Source of the DNA: Streptomyces sp. CA-278952
Lineage (GTDB): Bacteria > Actinomycetota > Actinomycetes > Streptomycetales > Streptomycetaceae
Reading direction: 5' to 3'
Length of the DNA stretch: 64,000 nucleotides
Assembly (NCBI RefSeq): GCF_028747205.1
Contig: NZ_CP112880.1
Location: forward strand, 5,332,001 to 5,396,000
Shown here: positions 8,429 to 18,018 of the stretch, one piece after another
How positions within the stretch are numbered: position 1 is the stretch's first letter
How the letters are laid out: the number at the start of each line of letters is the position of its first letter
Program-made: the position numbers and the translations under genes
The notes under the pieces: model-generated
What the model was told of the DNA's origin: nothing
Seen by the model: only the letters and a program-made list of their open reading frames with translations
Databases searched by the model: none

Positions 8429-9412
8429 ATGAGCAGCACCGAATCGCCGCGCGGCCCCATCGACTCCTCCCGCGTCCCGCGGTACGCCGGGCCCGCGACG
8501 TTCGCCCGGCTGCCCCGGCTCGACGAGGTCGGCCGGACCGACGTCGCCGTGGTCGGCGTCCCCTTCGACACCGGGGTCTCCTACCGGCCCGGCGCCCGCT
8601 TCGGCGGCAACGCCATCCGTGAGGCCTCCCGGCTGCTGCGCCCGTACAACCCGGCGCAGGACGCCTCCCCGTTCGCCCTGGCGCAGGTCGCCGACGCCGG
8701 GGACATAGCGGCGAACCCGTTCAACATCAACGAGGCCGTCGAGACCATCGAGAGCGCGGCCGACGACCTCCTGGGCACCGGCGCACGCCTGATGACCCTC
8801 GGCGGCGACCACACCATCGCCCTGCCCCTCCTGCGCTCCGTCGCCAAGAAGCACGGGCCCGTCGCCCTGCTCCACTTCGACGCGCACCTGGACACCTGGG
8901 ACACCTACTTCGGCGCCGAGTACACCCACGGCACCCCGTTCCGCCGGGCCGTCGAGGAGGGCATCCTCGACACCTCCGCCCTCTCCCACGTCGGCACCCG
9001 CGGCCCGCTGTACGGCAAGCAGGACCTGACCGACGACGAGAAGATGGGCTTCGGGATCGTCACCTCCGCCGACGTCATGCGGCGCGGCGTCGACGAGATC
9101 GCCGACCAGCTGCGGCAGCGCATCGGCGACCGGCCGCTGTACATCTCCATCGACATCGACGTCCTGGACCCGGCGCACGCCCCCGGCACCGGCACCCCCG
9201 AGGCCGGCGGCCTCACCTCCCGCGAGCTGCTGGAGATCCTGCGCGGCCTCTCCTCCTGCCACCTGGTCTCCGCCGACCTGGTCGAGGTCGCCCCGGCGTA
9301 CGACCACGCCGAGATCACCTCCGTGGCCGCCTCGCACGCCGCGTACGAACTGACGACGATCATGTCCCGCCAGATCGCCGCGGAGAAGGCGAAGGGGGCC
9401 GCGTCCAAGTGA
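8429..9412 (+). CDS. speB: Agmatinase-family ureohydrolase
   Basis: 327 aa from ATG 8429, with GAAGGAAAGG upstream. All binuclear Mn ligands of the arginase/agmatinase fold are visible: [19 protein letters not shown] and [20 protein letters not shown]. The YRPGARFGG motif near residue 55 is agmatinase-like. It hydrolyses a guanidino group, releasing urea; agmatine to putrescine is the classic reaction, but 4-guanidinobutyrate or guanidinopropionate is equally possible, and PucR-linked homologues often use such substrates. Its stop overlaps the start of the ThDP enzyme by 4 bp (GTGA), so the two are translationally coupled. Confidence 0.88.
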   Translation: MSSTESPRGPIDSSRVPRYAGPATFARLPRLDEVGRTDVAVVGVPFDTGVSYRPGARFGGNAIREASRLLRPYNPAQDASPFALAQVADAGDIAANPFNINEAVETIESAADDLLGTGARLMTLGGDHTIALPLLRSVAKKHGPVALLHFDAHLDTWDTYFGAEYTHGTPFRRAVEEGILDTSALSHVGTRGPLYGKQDLTDDEKMGFGIVTSADVMRRGVDEIADQLRQRIGDRPLYISIDIDVLDPAHAPGTGTPEAGGLTSRELLEILRGLSSCHLVSADLVEVAPAYDHAEITSVAASHAAYELTTIMSRQIAAEKAKGAASK

Positions 9413-11100
9413 GCCACGACCACGACGACCGGCCGCAGCTCACCGCCGCCCAGGCCGCCGCCGTCCTGAACCCGCCGGCCGGCCGCAATGGCGGCGACCT
9501 CGTCGTCGAGTCCCTCCAGGGGCTCGGCGCGACCACCGTCTTCGGGCTGCCCGGCCAGCACGCGCTCGGCATGTTCGACGCGCTGCGCCGCTCCTCCCTC
9601 CGTTACGTCGGACTCCGCGTCGAGAACAACGCGGGCTTCGCCGCCGACGCCTACGGCCGGATCACCGGCGAGGTCGCGCCGCTGTTCCTGTCCACCGGGC
9701 CCGGGGCGCTGACCTCGCTCGCCGCGCTCCAGGAGGCGGCCGCCGCCTCCGCGCCCGTCCTCGCGATCTCCAGCCAGATCCCCACGGCGGGGCTCGGCGG
9801 CGGGCGGCACGGCTATCTCCACGAGCTGCGCGACCAGCAGGCCTCCGTCCGCGACATCGTGAAGTCCGTGCACACCGTGCGGTCCGCCTCGCAGATCCCC
9901 TCCGCGATCGCCGCCGCCTGGGAGTCCGCGCTGACCGCCCCGCACGGGCCGGTCTGGGTGGAGATCCCGCAGGACGTGCTGCTCGCCGGGACGACGCTCC
10001 CGGTCGTCAGCGCCATGGACGCCACTCCGCGCGAGCTCTACCCGCGCCCCGAGCTGACGGTCGCCGCGGCCCACCTGCTGTCGAACGCCGACCGCCCGGT
10101 GATCGTCGCGGGCGGCGGAGTCGTCCGCTCCGACGCCTCCGGCAAGCTCCTCGCGCTCGCCGAGAAGATCGACGCGCCCGTCGTCACCACCTTCGGCGGC
10201 AAGGGCGCGTTCCCCTGGGAGCACCCGCTCTCGCTCCGTTCCTGGCTGGAGGACCGGCACACGACCGACTTCCTGGAGGACGCGGACGTCCTCCTCGTCG
10301 TCGGCTCGGGGCTCGGTGAACTCTCCTCGAACTACCACACCTTCCGCCCGCGCGGCCGGGTGATCCAGATCGAGGCCGACGCCGGGAAGCTGGAGTCCAA
10401 CCACCCCGCGCTCGGCATCCACTCCGATGCCCGGGAGGCCCTGTCCGACCTCCTGGAGGCCGTCGAGCCCCGCGAGGACGCGGGTGGTGCGGCCGAGCGC
10501 GTGGCCACGGTGCTGGAGAAGGTACGGGTCCGGATCGACGCCCAGGAACTGACCCTGGAGCAGCAGGTCCTCGCCGCCGTCCGCGAGGCGCTGCCCGACA
10601 CCGCGCCCAGCTTCTGGGACATGACGATCCTGGCGTACTGGGCCTGGTCCGCGTTCGATGCCCGCCGCCCCAACACCATGCACTCCGCCCAGGGCGCGGG
10701 CGGCCTCGGCTACGGCTTCCCGGCGGCCGTCGGCGCGGCCGTCGCCGACCCGACGAAGCCGGTGCTCGCGGTCTCCGGCGACGGTGGCGCGATGTACTCC
10801 ATCGCGGAGCTGGCCACCGCCCGCCAGTACGACCTGCCGCTGACCTGGCTGATCGTCGACGACGGCGGCTACGGCATCCTGCGCGAGTACATGACGGACG
10901 CCTTCGGCGAGGGCACGGCCACGGCGACCGAGCTGTCCCGCCCGGACTTCGTCGCGCTCGCCGAGTCCTTCGGCGTACCGGCCGTCGTGACGACACCGGA
11001 GTCCCTCGCCGCCGACCTCGGCAGGGCGCTGGCGGCCCCGGGCCCGTCCGTCGTCGTGCTCCCGGCCCTGCTGCGGATGTTCGAGCCGACGCACCTGTAG
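9409..11100 (+). CDS. ThDP-dependent enzyme of the acetolactate synthase/decarboxylase family
   Basis: 563 aa. Three domains are visible: PYR (residues about 25-190, with the catalytic Glu in [16 protein letters not shown]), a central domain ([20 protein letters not shown]), and PP ([16 protein letters not shown], then [20 protein letters not shown]). In the ThDP-binding motif the usual NN after GDG is replaced by DD (IVDDGGYG). It is therefore a 2-oxo-acid lyase, synthase or decarboxylase. Coupling to an agmatinase-family gene suggests action on a keto acid from arginine or guanidino-acid catabolism. Biosynthetic acetolactate synthase (IlvB) is unlikely, since no regulatory subunit is present. 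Confidence 0.82.
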   Translation: MSHDHDDRPQLTAAQAAAVLNPPAGRNGGDLVVESLQGLGATTVFGLPGQHALGMFDALRRSSLRYVGLRVENNAGFAADAYGRITGEVAPLFLSTGPGALTSLAALQEAAAASAPVLAISSQIPTAGLGGGRHGYLHELRDQQASVRDIVKSVHTVRSASQIPSAIAAAWESALTAPHGPVWVEIPQDVLLAGTTLPVVSAMDATPRELYPRPELTVAAAHLLSNADRPVIVAGGGVVRSDASGKLLALAEKIDAPVVTTFGGKGAFPWEHPLSLRSWLEDRHTTDFLEDADVLLVVGSGLGELSSNYHTFRPRGRVIQIEADAGKLESNHPALGIHSDAREALSDLLEAVEPREDAGGAAERVATVLEKVRVRIDAQELTLEQQVLAAVREALPDTAPSFWDMTILAYWAWSAFDARRPNTMHSAQGAGGLGYGFPAAVGAAVADPTKPVLAVSGDGGAMYSIAELATARQYDLPLTWLIVDDGGYGILREYMTDAFGEGTATATELSRPDFVALAESFGVPAVVTTPESLAADLGRALAAPGPSVVVLPALLRMFEPTHL

Positions 11101-11111
11101 GCCGTACGGGC

Positions 11112-11163
11112 AGGCCGCATGCGTAGGCCGCATGCGTAGGCCGCATGCGTAGGCGGTACGTGT
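11112..11163. repeat. 13-bp tandem repeat AGGCCGCATGCGT
   Basis: Three exact 13-bp copies (11112-11150) and at least one degenerate copy, followed by related CCGTACGCG segments up to about 11190. It lies in the 3' gap between the convergent ThDP-enzyme and Csd1-like genes. Each unit contains the palindrome GCATGC. Confidence 0.8.
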
Positions 11164-11220
11164 AGCCGTACGCGCAGGCCGTACGCGTACGGAGCGCGGC
11201 GGGCCGGCCCCGGCCGGATT

Positions 11221-11254
11221 GGTCCCCGGCCGGGGGTGACCCCGGCCGGGGACC
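11221..11254. terminator. Bidirectional hairpin terminator
   Basis: A perfect 15-bp stem, GGTCCCCGGCCGGGG / CCCCGGCCGGGGACC, with a GTGA loop. It is placed between the convergent stops at 11100 and 11262, as expected for a shared terminator. Confidence 0.8.
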
Positions 11255-11261
11255 GACCCGC

Positions 11262-11627
11262 TCACAGCTCCGCGAGCGCCTTCTCGATCGCGCCCTCCTG
11301 GGCCTGGGCACCCTCCTGGAACCGGGCCCGCTCCGCCGGGTCCCGGATCTCCCCGGGCAGCTCCCGGCGCAGTGGCAGAAGGTCCGGCAGCTGCCGGAAC
11401 ACCACCGCTGCGGCGGGCCCCTCGCCCCGGTTGGCGGCGGCGGCCAGATAGCGGCCCGCCTGCCACAGGTGCACGGTGAGGTGCTTGCGCGGTTCGGTGG
11501 ACACCTGCCGCCGCGTCCCGGGCTTCCCCAGGGAGGGGTGCGTGCCCTCGCCGAGGCGCTCCAGCGCGGCGAGCGCCGCGTAGAGCTGTCCGCAGCGGTA
11601 GGCCTCGGTGAGCCGGTCGTTCGCCAT
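11262..11627 (-). CDS. Small orphan protein resembling the C-terminal domain of Cas8c/Csd1
   Basis: 121 aa from ATG 11627. The pattern AYRCGQLYAALAALERL, then STEPRKHLTVHLWQAGRYLAAA and DPAERARFQEGAQAQEGA, follows the order and spacing of the helical C-terminus of type I-C CRISPR proteins Cas8c/Csd1 (AYR.G.L.A.LE, then ST.P...F..LL.LA...L, then the RFA.GYYHQ-like end). There are no other cas genes, repeats or spacers nearby. So it is either a domesticated fragment of the Cascade large subunit or an old helical domain shared with it. It has no signal peptide. The family assignment is from memory of the pattern and needs a profile search. Confidence 0.55.
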   Translation of the reverse strand: MANDRLTEAYRCGQLYAALAALERLGEGTHPSLGKPGTRRQVSTEPRKHLTVHLWQAGRYLAAAANRGEGPAAAVVFRQLPDLLPLRRELPGEIRDPAERARFQEGAQAQEGAIEKALAEL

Positions 11628-11914
11628 GGTTCCTGCCCCCTTCGGCGGCCCTTCCGACGGCCTTCCGACGGGGAGGCCGCCCATGCCGCTGCGGATGACT
11701 ACCCGCCCGGCCCGGGCCCCGAACCGGTCCCGGGACCCCGGTACCGCACACCCGCGACCATCGGCCCCGTTCGCCGCCCCCTTTATTGCGGCGGGATGAA
11801 ATCCGCAGCCCTGGGCGTTGGTGCCTTCCGGTAGACCAGGTGGAACAACCGGATCAGCTGGATCAGCTGGATCAGCGGACAGGCCGACGAGAAGGCCGAA
11901 ACGGGAGGCAACGC

Positions 11915-14900
11915 GTGACGGGCGCAGAGCAACAGGGGTGGGGCCGGCGGCTGACCGGGTACGCGTGGCGGTACCGGCGCAACGTTGTGCTCGCTCTCGG
12001 CTCGTCGCTCGCCGGAATGGCCGTCCTGGCCCTCGTTCCGCTCATCACCAAGGTGATCATCGACGACGTGGTCACCGACCACACCCGCTCCCTCGCCGTC
12101 TGGACCGGACTGCTCATCGGCGCGGCCGTCCTCGTCTACATAGCCACCTACATCCGCAGGTACTACGGCGGCCGGCTCGCCCTGGACGTCCAGCACGACC
12201 TGCGTACGGACATGTACACGACGATCACCCGGCTCGACGGCAAACGGCAGGACGAGCTGTCCACCGGGCAGGTCGTCGGCCGGGCCACCAGCGACCTCCA
12301 GCTGATCCAGGGGCTGCTGTTCATGCTCCCGATGACCATCGGGAACGTGCTGCTCTTCGTCATCTCCCTGGTGATCATGGCGTGGCTCTCGCTGCCCCTG
12401 ACCCTCGTCGCCCTCGCCGTCGCCCCCGCCCTCTGGTTCATCGCCCGCCGCTCCCGCACCCGTCTCTTCCCCGCCACCTGGTACGCCCAGAGCCAGGCCG
12501 CCGCCGTCGCCGGAGTCGTCGACGGGGCCGTGTCGGGGGTCCGGGTCGTCAAGGGGTTCGGGCAGGAGGACCAGGAGACCGGGAAGCTCCGCGAGGTCGG
12601 GCGCCGGCTGTTCGCCGGGCGGCTGCGCACCATCCGGCTGAACTCCCGCTACACCCCCGCCCTCCAGGCGGTGCCCGCGCTCGGCCAGGTCGCCATGCTC
12701 GCCCTCGGCGGCTGGCTGGCCACCCGGGGCGAGATCACTCTCGGCACGTTCGTCGCCTTCTCCACCTACCTCGCCCAGCTCGTCGGCCCGGTCCGGATGC
12801 TCGCCATGGTCCTCACCGTCGGCCAGCAGGCCCGGGCCGGTGTGGAGCGCGTCCTGGAGCTCATCGACACCGAGCCCTCGATGCAGGACGGTACGAAGAA
12901 GCTGCCCGCCGACGCCCCGGCCGGCATCGAGTTCGACGACGTCCGCTTCGGCTACGACGACGAGCGGCCCGTCCTCGACGGGTTCTCGCTCACCGTCGAA
13001 CCCGGCGAGACCGTCGCCGTCGTCGGCGCGTCCGGCAGCGGCAAGTCCACCGTCTCGCTCCTGCTGCCCCGCTTCTACGACGTCTCCCACGGGGCCGTCC
13101 TCATCGGCGGCCATGACGTCCGCGAGCTGACCCAGGCGTCCCTGCGCTCCGCCATCGGGCTCGTCCCCGAGGACAGCTTCCTGTTCTCCGACACCATCCG
13201 CGCCAACATCGCCTACGGACTCCCCGACGCCACCCAGGAGCAGATCGAACAGGCCGCCCGCGCCGCCCAGGCCGACCGGTTCATCGCCGACCTGCCGAAG
13301 GGCTACGACACCACCGTCGGCGAACACGGGCTCACCCTCTCCGGCGGCCAGCGCCAGCGCGTCGCCCTCGCCCGCGCCATCCTCACCGACCCCCGGCTCC
13401 TCCTCCTCGACGACGCGACCTCCGCCGTCGACGCCCGCGTGGAGCACGAGATCCACGAGGCCCTCAAGCAGGTGATGGCGGGCCGTACGACGCTCCTCAT
13501 CGCCCACCGCCGCTCCACCCTCCAGCTCGCCGACCGCATCGCCGTCCTGGACGGCGGGAAGCTCGCCGCGATCGGCACCCACGAGGAGCTGGAGCGCACC
13601 TCCGCGCTCTACCGCCGCCTCCTCACCGACCCCGACGAGCTGGGCGGCACCTCGCCCGGCCACCGGCCGCCGCGCCCGGAGGCCGGCCCCGAGGACGACC
13701 GCGCGCTCCAGGAGGAGCTGGACGCCGAGTTCGACGCGGAGCGCGGCATCACCCCCGCGCTCTGGATCCGCGAGGAGGAGGAGCGGGACACCACCGTCGC
13801 CGGCATGCCCGCGACGCCCGAGCTGCTCGCCCAGGTCGAGGCCCTGCCGCCCGCCACCGGCACCCCCGAGGTGGACGAGGCCGCCGCCGTGCGTGCGGAG
13901 GACTCCTACGGGCTGCGCCGGCTGCTGCGCGGCTTCGGCGCGGCCCTCCTGATCAGCCTCGGGCTCGTCGCCGTCGATGCCGGCATGGGCCTGCTGCTGC
14001 CGGTCCTGATCCGGCACGGCATCGACGAGGGCGTCTCCCAGCTCTCCACCGGTGCGGTGTGGGCCGCCTCCGCGATCGCGCTGGTCGTCGTGCTCGTCCA
14101 ATGGGTCGCGCAGACCGGCGAGATCCGGATGACCGGCCGGACCGGCGAGCGGATCCTCTACGCGCTCCGCCTGAAGATCTTCGCCCAGCTCCAGCGGCTC
14201 GGCCTCGACTACTACGAGCGGGAGCTGACCGGCCGGATCATGACCCGGATGACGACGGACGTGGACGCGCTCGCCACGTTCCTCCAGACCGGGCTCGTCA
14301 CCGCGTTCGTCTCCGTCGTCACCTTCTTCGGCATCATGGCCGCACTGCTCGTCCTGGACGTCCAGCTGGCCCTGGTCGTCTTCGCCACCCTGCCCGTGCT
14401 GATCATCGGTACGGTCTTCTTCCGGCGCAGCAGCGTCAAGGCGTACGAGCTGGCCCGGACCCGCATCAGCGCCGTCAACGCCGACCTCCAGGAGTCCGTC
14501 TCCGGCCTCCGGATCGTCCAGGCCTTCGGCCGCGAGCACGACGGGGCCGTCCGCTTCGCCGAGCACAGCGACCACTACCGCCAGGCCCGGGTACGCGGCC
14601 AGTGGCTGATCTCCGTCTACTTCCCGTTCGTCCAGCTGCTGGCCTCCGTCGCCGCCGCCGCTGTGATCATCGTCGGAGCGGGCCGGGTCGACAACGGCAC
14701 GCTGACCGTCGGCGCCCTGGTCGCCTACCTCCTCTACATCGAACTGTTCTTCGCCCCCGTCCAGCAGCTCTCCCAGGTCTTCGACGGCTACCAGCAGGCG
14801 ACCGTCTCCCTCGGCCGCATCCAGGAGCTGCTGCGCGAGCCCACCTCGACCGCCGACCCGGACGAGCCGCTCGACGTGCTCTCGCTGCGCGGCGAGATCG

Positions 14901-15646
14901 CGTTCGAGGACGTCTCCTTCGCGTACGGCTCCGACGAGGAGGCCCTGTCCGGTGTCGACCTGCGCATCCCGGCGGGCCAGACGGTGGCGTTCGTCGGGGA
15001 GACGGGGGCCGGGAAGTCGACCCTCGTGAAGCTCGTCGCCCGGTACTACGACCCCACGGGCGGCCGGGTCACCGCCGACGGAGCCGATCTGCGCACCCTC
15101 GACATGACCGCCTACCGGCACCGCCTCGGCGTCGTCCCGCAGGAGGCGTACCTCTTCGCCGGCACGGTCCGCGACGCCATCGCCTACGGGCTGCCCGACG
15201 CCACCGACGCCCAGGTGGAGGCCGCCGCCCGCGCGGTCGGCGCGCACGAGATGATCGCCACGCTGGAGGACGGCTATCTCCACGAGGTCGCCGAGCGCGG
15301 CCGCAACCTCTCCGCCGGGCAGCGCCAGCTCATCGCGCTGGCCCGCGCCGAACTCGTCGACCCGGACATCCTGCTCCTGGACGAGGCCACCGCCGCCCTG
15401 GACCTCGCCACCGAGGCCCTGGTCAACCAGGCCACCGACCGCCTCGCCGGCCGCCGCACCACGCTGGTGGTGGCCCACCGGCTGACCACCGCCGCCCGCG
15501 CCGACCGGGTCGTGGTCATGGACCACGGGCGCGTCGTCGAGGACGGCACGCACGACGAACTGCTCGCCCGGGGCGGGCGGTACGCCCGGCTGTGGCGCAC
15601 CTTCATCGGCGAGGGCATAGGGGAGGACGAGCCGGCGGGCGTCTGA
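11915..15646 (+). CDS. Fused heterodimer-type ABC exporter (TMD-NBD-TMD-NBD)
   Basis: 1243 aa from GTG 11915, with GGGAGG 8 nt upstream. Two complete type IV exporter halves are fused in one chain. NBD1 has GASGSGKST (about 370), LSGGQRQR (about 475) and Walker B LLLLDDATSAVD; NBD2 has GETGAGKST (about 1028), LSAGQRQL (about 1132) and LLLDEATAALD. The catalytic Glu is Asp in NBD1 and the NBD2 signature reads LSAGQ, so one composite ATP site is degenerate, as in TM287/288-like heterodimers. Size and fusion recall mycobacterial Rv0194, a multidrug exporter. It probably exports a drug, lipid or peptide from the inner leaflet. The gene is single. Confidence 0.92.
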   Translation: MTGAEQQGWGRRLTGYAWRYRRNVVLALGSSLAGMAVLALVPLITKVIIDDVVTDHTRSLAVWTGLLIGAAVLVYIATYIRRYYGGRLALDVQHDLRTDMYTTITRLDGKRQDELSTGQVVGRATSDLQLIQGLLFMLPMTIGNVLLFVISLVIMAWLSLPLTLVALAVAPALWFIARRSRTRLFPATWYAQSQAAAVAGVVDGAVSGVRVVKGFGQEDQETGKLREVGRRLFAGRLRTIRLNSRYTPALQAVPALGQVAMLALGGWLATRGEITLGTFVAFSTYLAQLVGPVRMLAMVLTVGQQARAGVERVLELIDTEPSMQDGTKKLPADAPAGIEFDDVRFGYDDERPVLDGFSLTVEPGETVAVVGASGSGKSTVSLLLPRFYDVSHGAVLIGGHDVRELTQASLRSAIGLVPEDSFLFSDTIRANIAYGLPDATQEQIEQAARAAQADRFIADLPKGYDTTVGEHGLTLSGGQRQRVALARAILTDPRLLLLDDATSAVDARVEHEIHEALKQVMAGRTTLLIAHRRSTLQLADRIAVLDGGKLAAIGTHEELERTSALYRRLLTDPDELGGTSPGHRPPRPEAGPEDDRALQEELDAEFDAERGITPALWIREEEERDTTVAGMPATPELLAQVEALPPATGTPEVDEAAAVRAEDSYGLRRLLRGFGAALLISLGLVAVDAGMGLLLPVLIRHGIDEGVSQLSTGAVWAASAIALVVVLVQWVAQTGEIRMTGRTGERILYALRLKIFAQLQRLGLDYYERELTGRIMTRMTTDVDALATFLQTGLVTAFVSVVTFFGIMAALLVLDVQLALVVFATLPVLIIGTVFFRRSSVKAYELARTRISAVNADLQESVSGLRIVQAFGREHDGAVRFAEHSDHYRQARVRGQWLISVYFPFVQLLASVAAAAVIIVGAGRVDNGTLTVGALVAYLLYIELFFAPVQQLSQVFDGYQQATVSLGRIQELLREPTSTADPDEPLDVLSLRGEIAFEDVSFAYGSDEEALSGVDLRIPAGQTVAFVGETGAGKSTLVKLVARYYDPTGGRVTADGADLRTLDMTAYRHRLGVVPQEAYLFAGTVRDAIAYGLPDATDAQVEAAARAVGAHEMIATLEDGYLHEVAERGRNLSAGQRQLIALARAELVDPDILLLDEATAALDLATEALVNQATDRLAGRRTTLVVAHRLTTAARADRVVVMDHGRVVEDGTHDELLARGGRYARLWRTFIGEGIGEDEPAGV

Positions 15647-15773
15647 GGGGCGGCGGCGGCCCCGCGTGCAACCTCCCGCCCGTCTGCTGCGTCGTAGCCA
15701 GAGACGCACGGGTGCGTACAGACGTCAGGTGGGGGCGAAGGTGTTCGATAGCGCTGCGGAGCCGGTGAGACCC

Positions 15774-16232
15774 ATGAGACCGACAGGATCGCCGGGACCG
15801 GCGGGACGGTCAGGACCGACAGGATCGCCGAGAGCGGCGGGATCGACGGGGCCGGCGGGACGGCCTTTGCTGGTCCGCCTCCTCGTCCTGCTCCTGCTCG
15901 CCGGACTCGTGCCCCTTCTCGGCGCCCCCGGCGTCGCCCGGGCCGCCTCCGGCTGCTCCGGCCGCCCCGCGAAGACCGTCGAGTTCTCCACGGGAGAGCT
16001 GCGCGTCTACAAGAGCCGCGCGCAGGCGTGCGCGGTGACCGTCGCCAAGAAGCCCGGCAAGCGGCGGACGATGAGCGTCACGCTCCAGGCGCGCGGCGGC
16101 CGCGCCGTCACCGACAAGGGTTCGTACACGAAGATGGCCGGCCCGGTCACGGTCAACGCGCTCAACCGCTGCGTACGGGCCACCGGCGCGATCGGCAGGA
16201 AGTCCGCCTCCACCGGATGGATTCTCTGCTGA
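15774..16232 (+). CDS. Small secreted protein with four cysteines
   Basis: 152 aa from ATG 15774 (GGTGAG just upstream); GTG 15741 with a GGGGG-rich leader is an alternative. The N-terminus is a low-complexity Gly/Ser/Pro/Thr run (PTGSPGPAGRSGPTGS). It is followed by a strongly hydrophobic segment (LLVRLLVLLLLAGLVPLLGA) ending in an AxA-type signal peptidase site (VARAA). The mature part of about 95 residues is basic and has four Cys, one of them the last residue, compatible with two disulfides. I recognise no family. It probably works outside the membrane. Confidence 0.7.
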   Translation: MRPTGSPGPAGRSGPTGSPRAAGSTGPAGRPLLVRLLVLLLLAGLVPLLGAPGVARAASGCSGRPAKTVEFSTGELRVYKSRAQACAVTVAKKPGKRRTMSVTLQARGGRAVTDKGSYTKMAGPVTVNALNRCVRATGAIGRKSASTGWILC

Positions 16233-16384
16233 CCTTTCCACCCACTCCTCCACCTTCTTCCCCTTCTTCCCCGTCTCCTCCCCTTCTCCGCCGACTTCTC
16301 CGCTGACACGGACAACCAGGTCTGGCGTGGCGTGTGTTGCCCCGATAAGTTCACGGCGACTGTTGTGAATCAAGGGGAGCGTGC

Positions 16385-17869
16385 ATGCGCAAGTCACTCA
16401 CAGGGGTTCTCTCGCTCGCCGTGCTCATAGGCACGGTCGGAGCCACGGGGGCCTCGGCCGGTGCGGCCACCGCCGCGGAACCGGCCGCGAAGCGGAGCAG
16501 CGAGACTGTCGCCGGCAGCGAAGCGAGCAACGAGGACATCAAGGACCGCATCCTGGCCATCCCGGGCATGAGTCTGATCGAGGAGAAGCCTTACGCGGGC
16601 TACCGCTACTTCGTCCTCAACTACACCCAGCCGGTCGACCACCGGCGTCCGTCCAAGGGCACGTTCCAGCAGCGCCTGACGCTGCTGCACAAGGACGTGA
16701 GCCGCCCGACGGTCTTCTTCACCAGCGGCTACAACGTCTCCACGAACCCCAGCCGCAGCGAGCCGACGCAGATCATCGACGGCAACCAGGTCTCGATGGA
16801 GTACCGCTACTTCACCCCGTCCCGGCCGGCCCCCGCCGACTGGTCAAAGCTGGACATCTGGCAGGCCGCCAGCGACCAGCACCGGGTGTTCACGGCGCTG
16901 AAGAAGATCTACGACAAGAAGTGGCTGGCCACCGGCGGGTCCAAGGGCGGCATGACCGCCACGTACTTCGAGCGCTTCTACCCGAAGGACATGGACGGCG
17001 TCGTCGCCTACGTCGCGCCCAACGACGTCGTGAACGACGAGGACTCGGCGTACGACCGGTTCTTCGAAAACGTCGGCACCCAGGAGTGCCGCGACAAGCT
17101 GGCCGGTGTGCAGCGCGAGGCGCTGATCCGCCGGGCCCCGCTCCAGAAGAAGTACAAGGAGCTGGCCGCCGCCAACGGCTGGACCTTCAACACCGTCGGC
17201 TCCCTCGACCGCGCCTACGAGGCCACGGTCCTGGACTATGGGTGGGCGTTCTGGCAGTACAGCCTGGTCGCCGACTGCGTGGACATCCCGGCCGACGCCG
17301 AGGAGGCCACCGACGAGGACATCTGGAACTCCGTCGACGCCATCTCCGGCTTCTCCGCCTACGTCGACCAGGGCCTGCAGACGTACACCCCGTACTACTA
17401 CCAGGCGGGCACCCAGCTCGGTTCGCCGGACATCAAGCAGCCCTGGCTCGGCAATCTGAGCCGCTACGGCTACCAGCCCCCGCGCAACTTCGTGCCCCGC
17501 TCCATCCCGATGAAGTTCGAACGGGGCGCGATGCGGGACATCGACCGCTGGGTCAAGCGCAACGCCCGGCAGATGATGTACGTCAACGGCGAGAACGACC
17601 CGTGGAGCGCGGAGCCGTTCCGTCTCGGACGCGGTGCGAAGGACAGCTACGTCTACACCGTCCCCGGCGGCAACCACGGCGCGAAGGTCTCCGGTCTCGT
17701 CGCCGACGAGAAGGCGAAGGCCACCGCCGCGATCCTGCGCTGGGCGGGCGTCGCCCCGGCAGCCGTCGAGGCGGACCCGTCGAAGGCGAAGCCGCTGGCG
17801 AAGTTCGACAAGAAGCTCGACAAGCGCAACGGCGAGATCGAGCGCGACGAGGCCACCCTGCGCCCGTAG
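16385..17869 (+). CDS. Secreted S37-family tripeptidyl aminopeptidase (PS-10 type)
   Basis: 494 aa. A Sec signal peptide (MRKSLTGVLSLAVLIGTVGA, then ASAGAATAAEP) precedes the mature enzyme. The nucleophile motif is GGSKGGMTATYFERFYP (Ser at about 186), with catalytic Asp in YVNGENDPWSAEPF (about 403) and His in VPGGNHGAKVS (about 430). These match the MEROPS S37 PS-10 peptidases of Streptomyces, which release tripeptides from extracellular proteins, often with preference for a proline-containing N-terminus. It may support growth on protein or trim secreted propeptides. It is a single gene ending in a hairpin. Confidence 0.9.
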   Translation: MRKSLTGVLSLAVLIGTVGATGASAGAATAAEPAAKRSSETVAGSEASNEDIKDRILAIPGMSLIEEKPYAGYRYFVLNYTQPVDHRRPSKGTFQQRLTLLHKDVSRPTVFFTSGYNVSTNPSRSEPTQIIDGNQVSMEYRYFTPSRPAPADWSKLDIWQAASDQHRVFTALKKIYDKKWLATGGSKGGMTATYFERFYPKDMDGVVAYVAPNDVVNDEDSAYDRFFENVGTQECRDKLAGVQREALIRRAPLQKKYKELAAANGWTFNTVGSLDRAYEATVLDYGWAFWQYSLVADCVDIPADAEEATDEDIWNSVDAISGFSAYVDQGLQTYTPYYYQAGTQLGSPDIKQPWLGNLSRYGYQPPRNFVPRSIPMKFERGAMRDIDRWVKRNARQMMYVNGENDPWSAEPFRLGRGAKDSYVYTVPGGNHGAKVSGLVADEKAKATAAILRWAGVAPAAVEADPSKAKPLAKFDKKLDKRNGEIERDEATLRP

Positions 17870-17910
17870 GGGCCGCACGCGGCACGCGGTTCTCCTCGCA
17901 GCATTCCCGT

Positions 17911-17959
17911 GGGGCTGCGTCCTTCGGTCACTCTCCCGGTGACCGGCGGGCGCAGCCCC
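17911..17959. terminator. Nested hairpin terminator between convergent genes
   Basis: The outer stem GGGGCTGCG/CGCAGCCCC encloses an inner stem CGGTCAC/GTGACCG. It is placed between the stops at 17869(+) and 18019(-). Confidence 0.75.
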
Positions 17960-18018
17960 GTACACCCGGCGCGGGCCACGCCAGGCGTACGGGGCGCGGT
18001 GCCGTCCGGTCGCCTGGG

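Noticed and set aside
9409..11100. ThDP enzyme as biosynthetic acetolactate synthase IlvB
   Set aside because: No ilvN/ilvC neighbours, a changed ThDP motif (DD), and coupling to an agmatinase-family gene.
11783..15709. A 1308-codon open frame antisense to the ABC exporter
   Set aside because: High GC keeps the opposite strand open; its product is low-complexity Asp/Gly/Val-rich with no domain, while the plus-strand frame has full ABC motifs.
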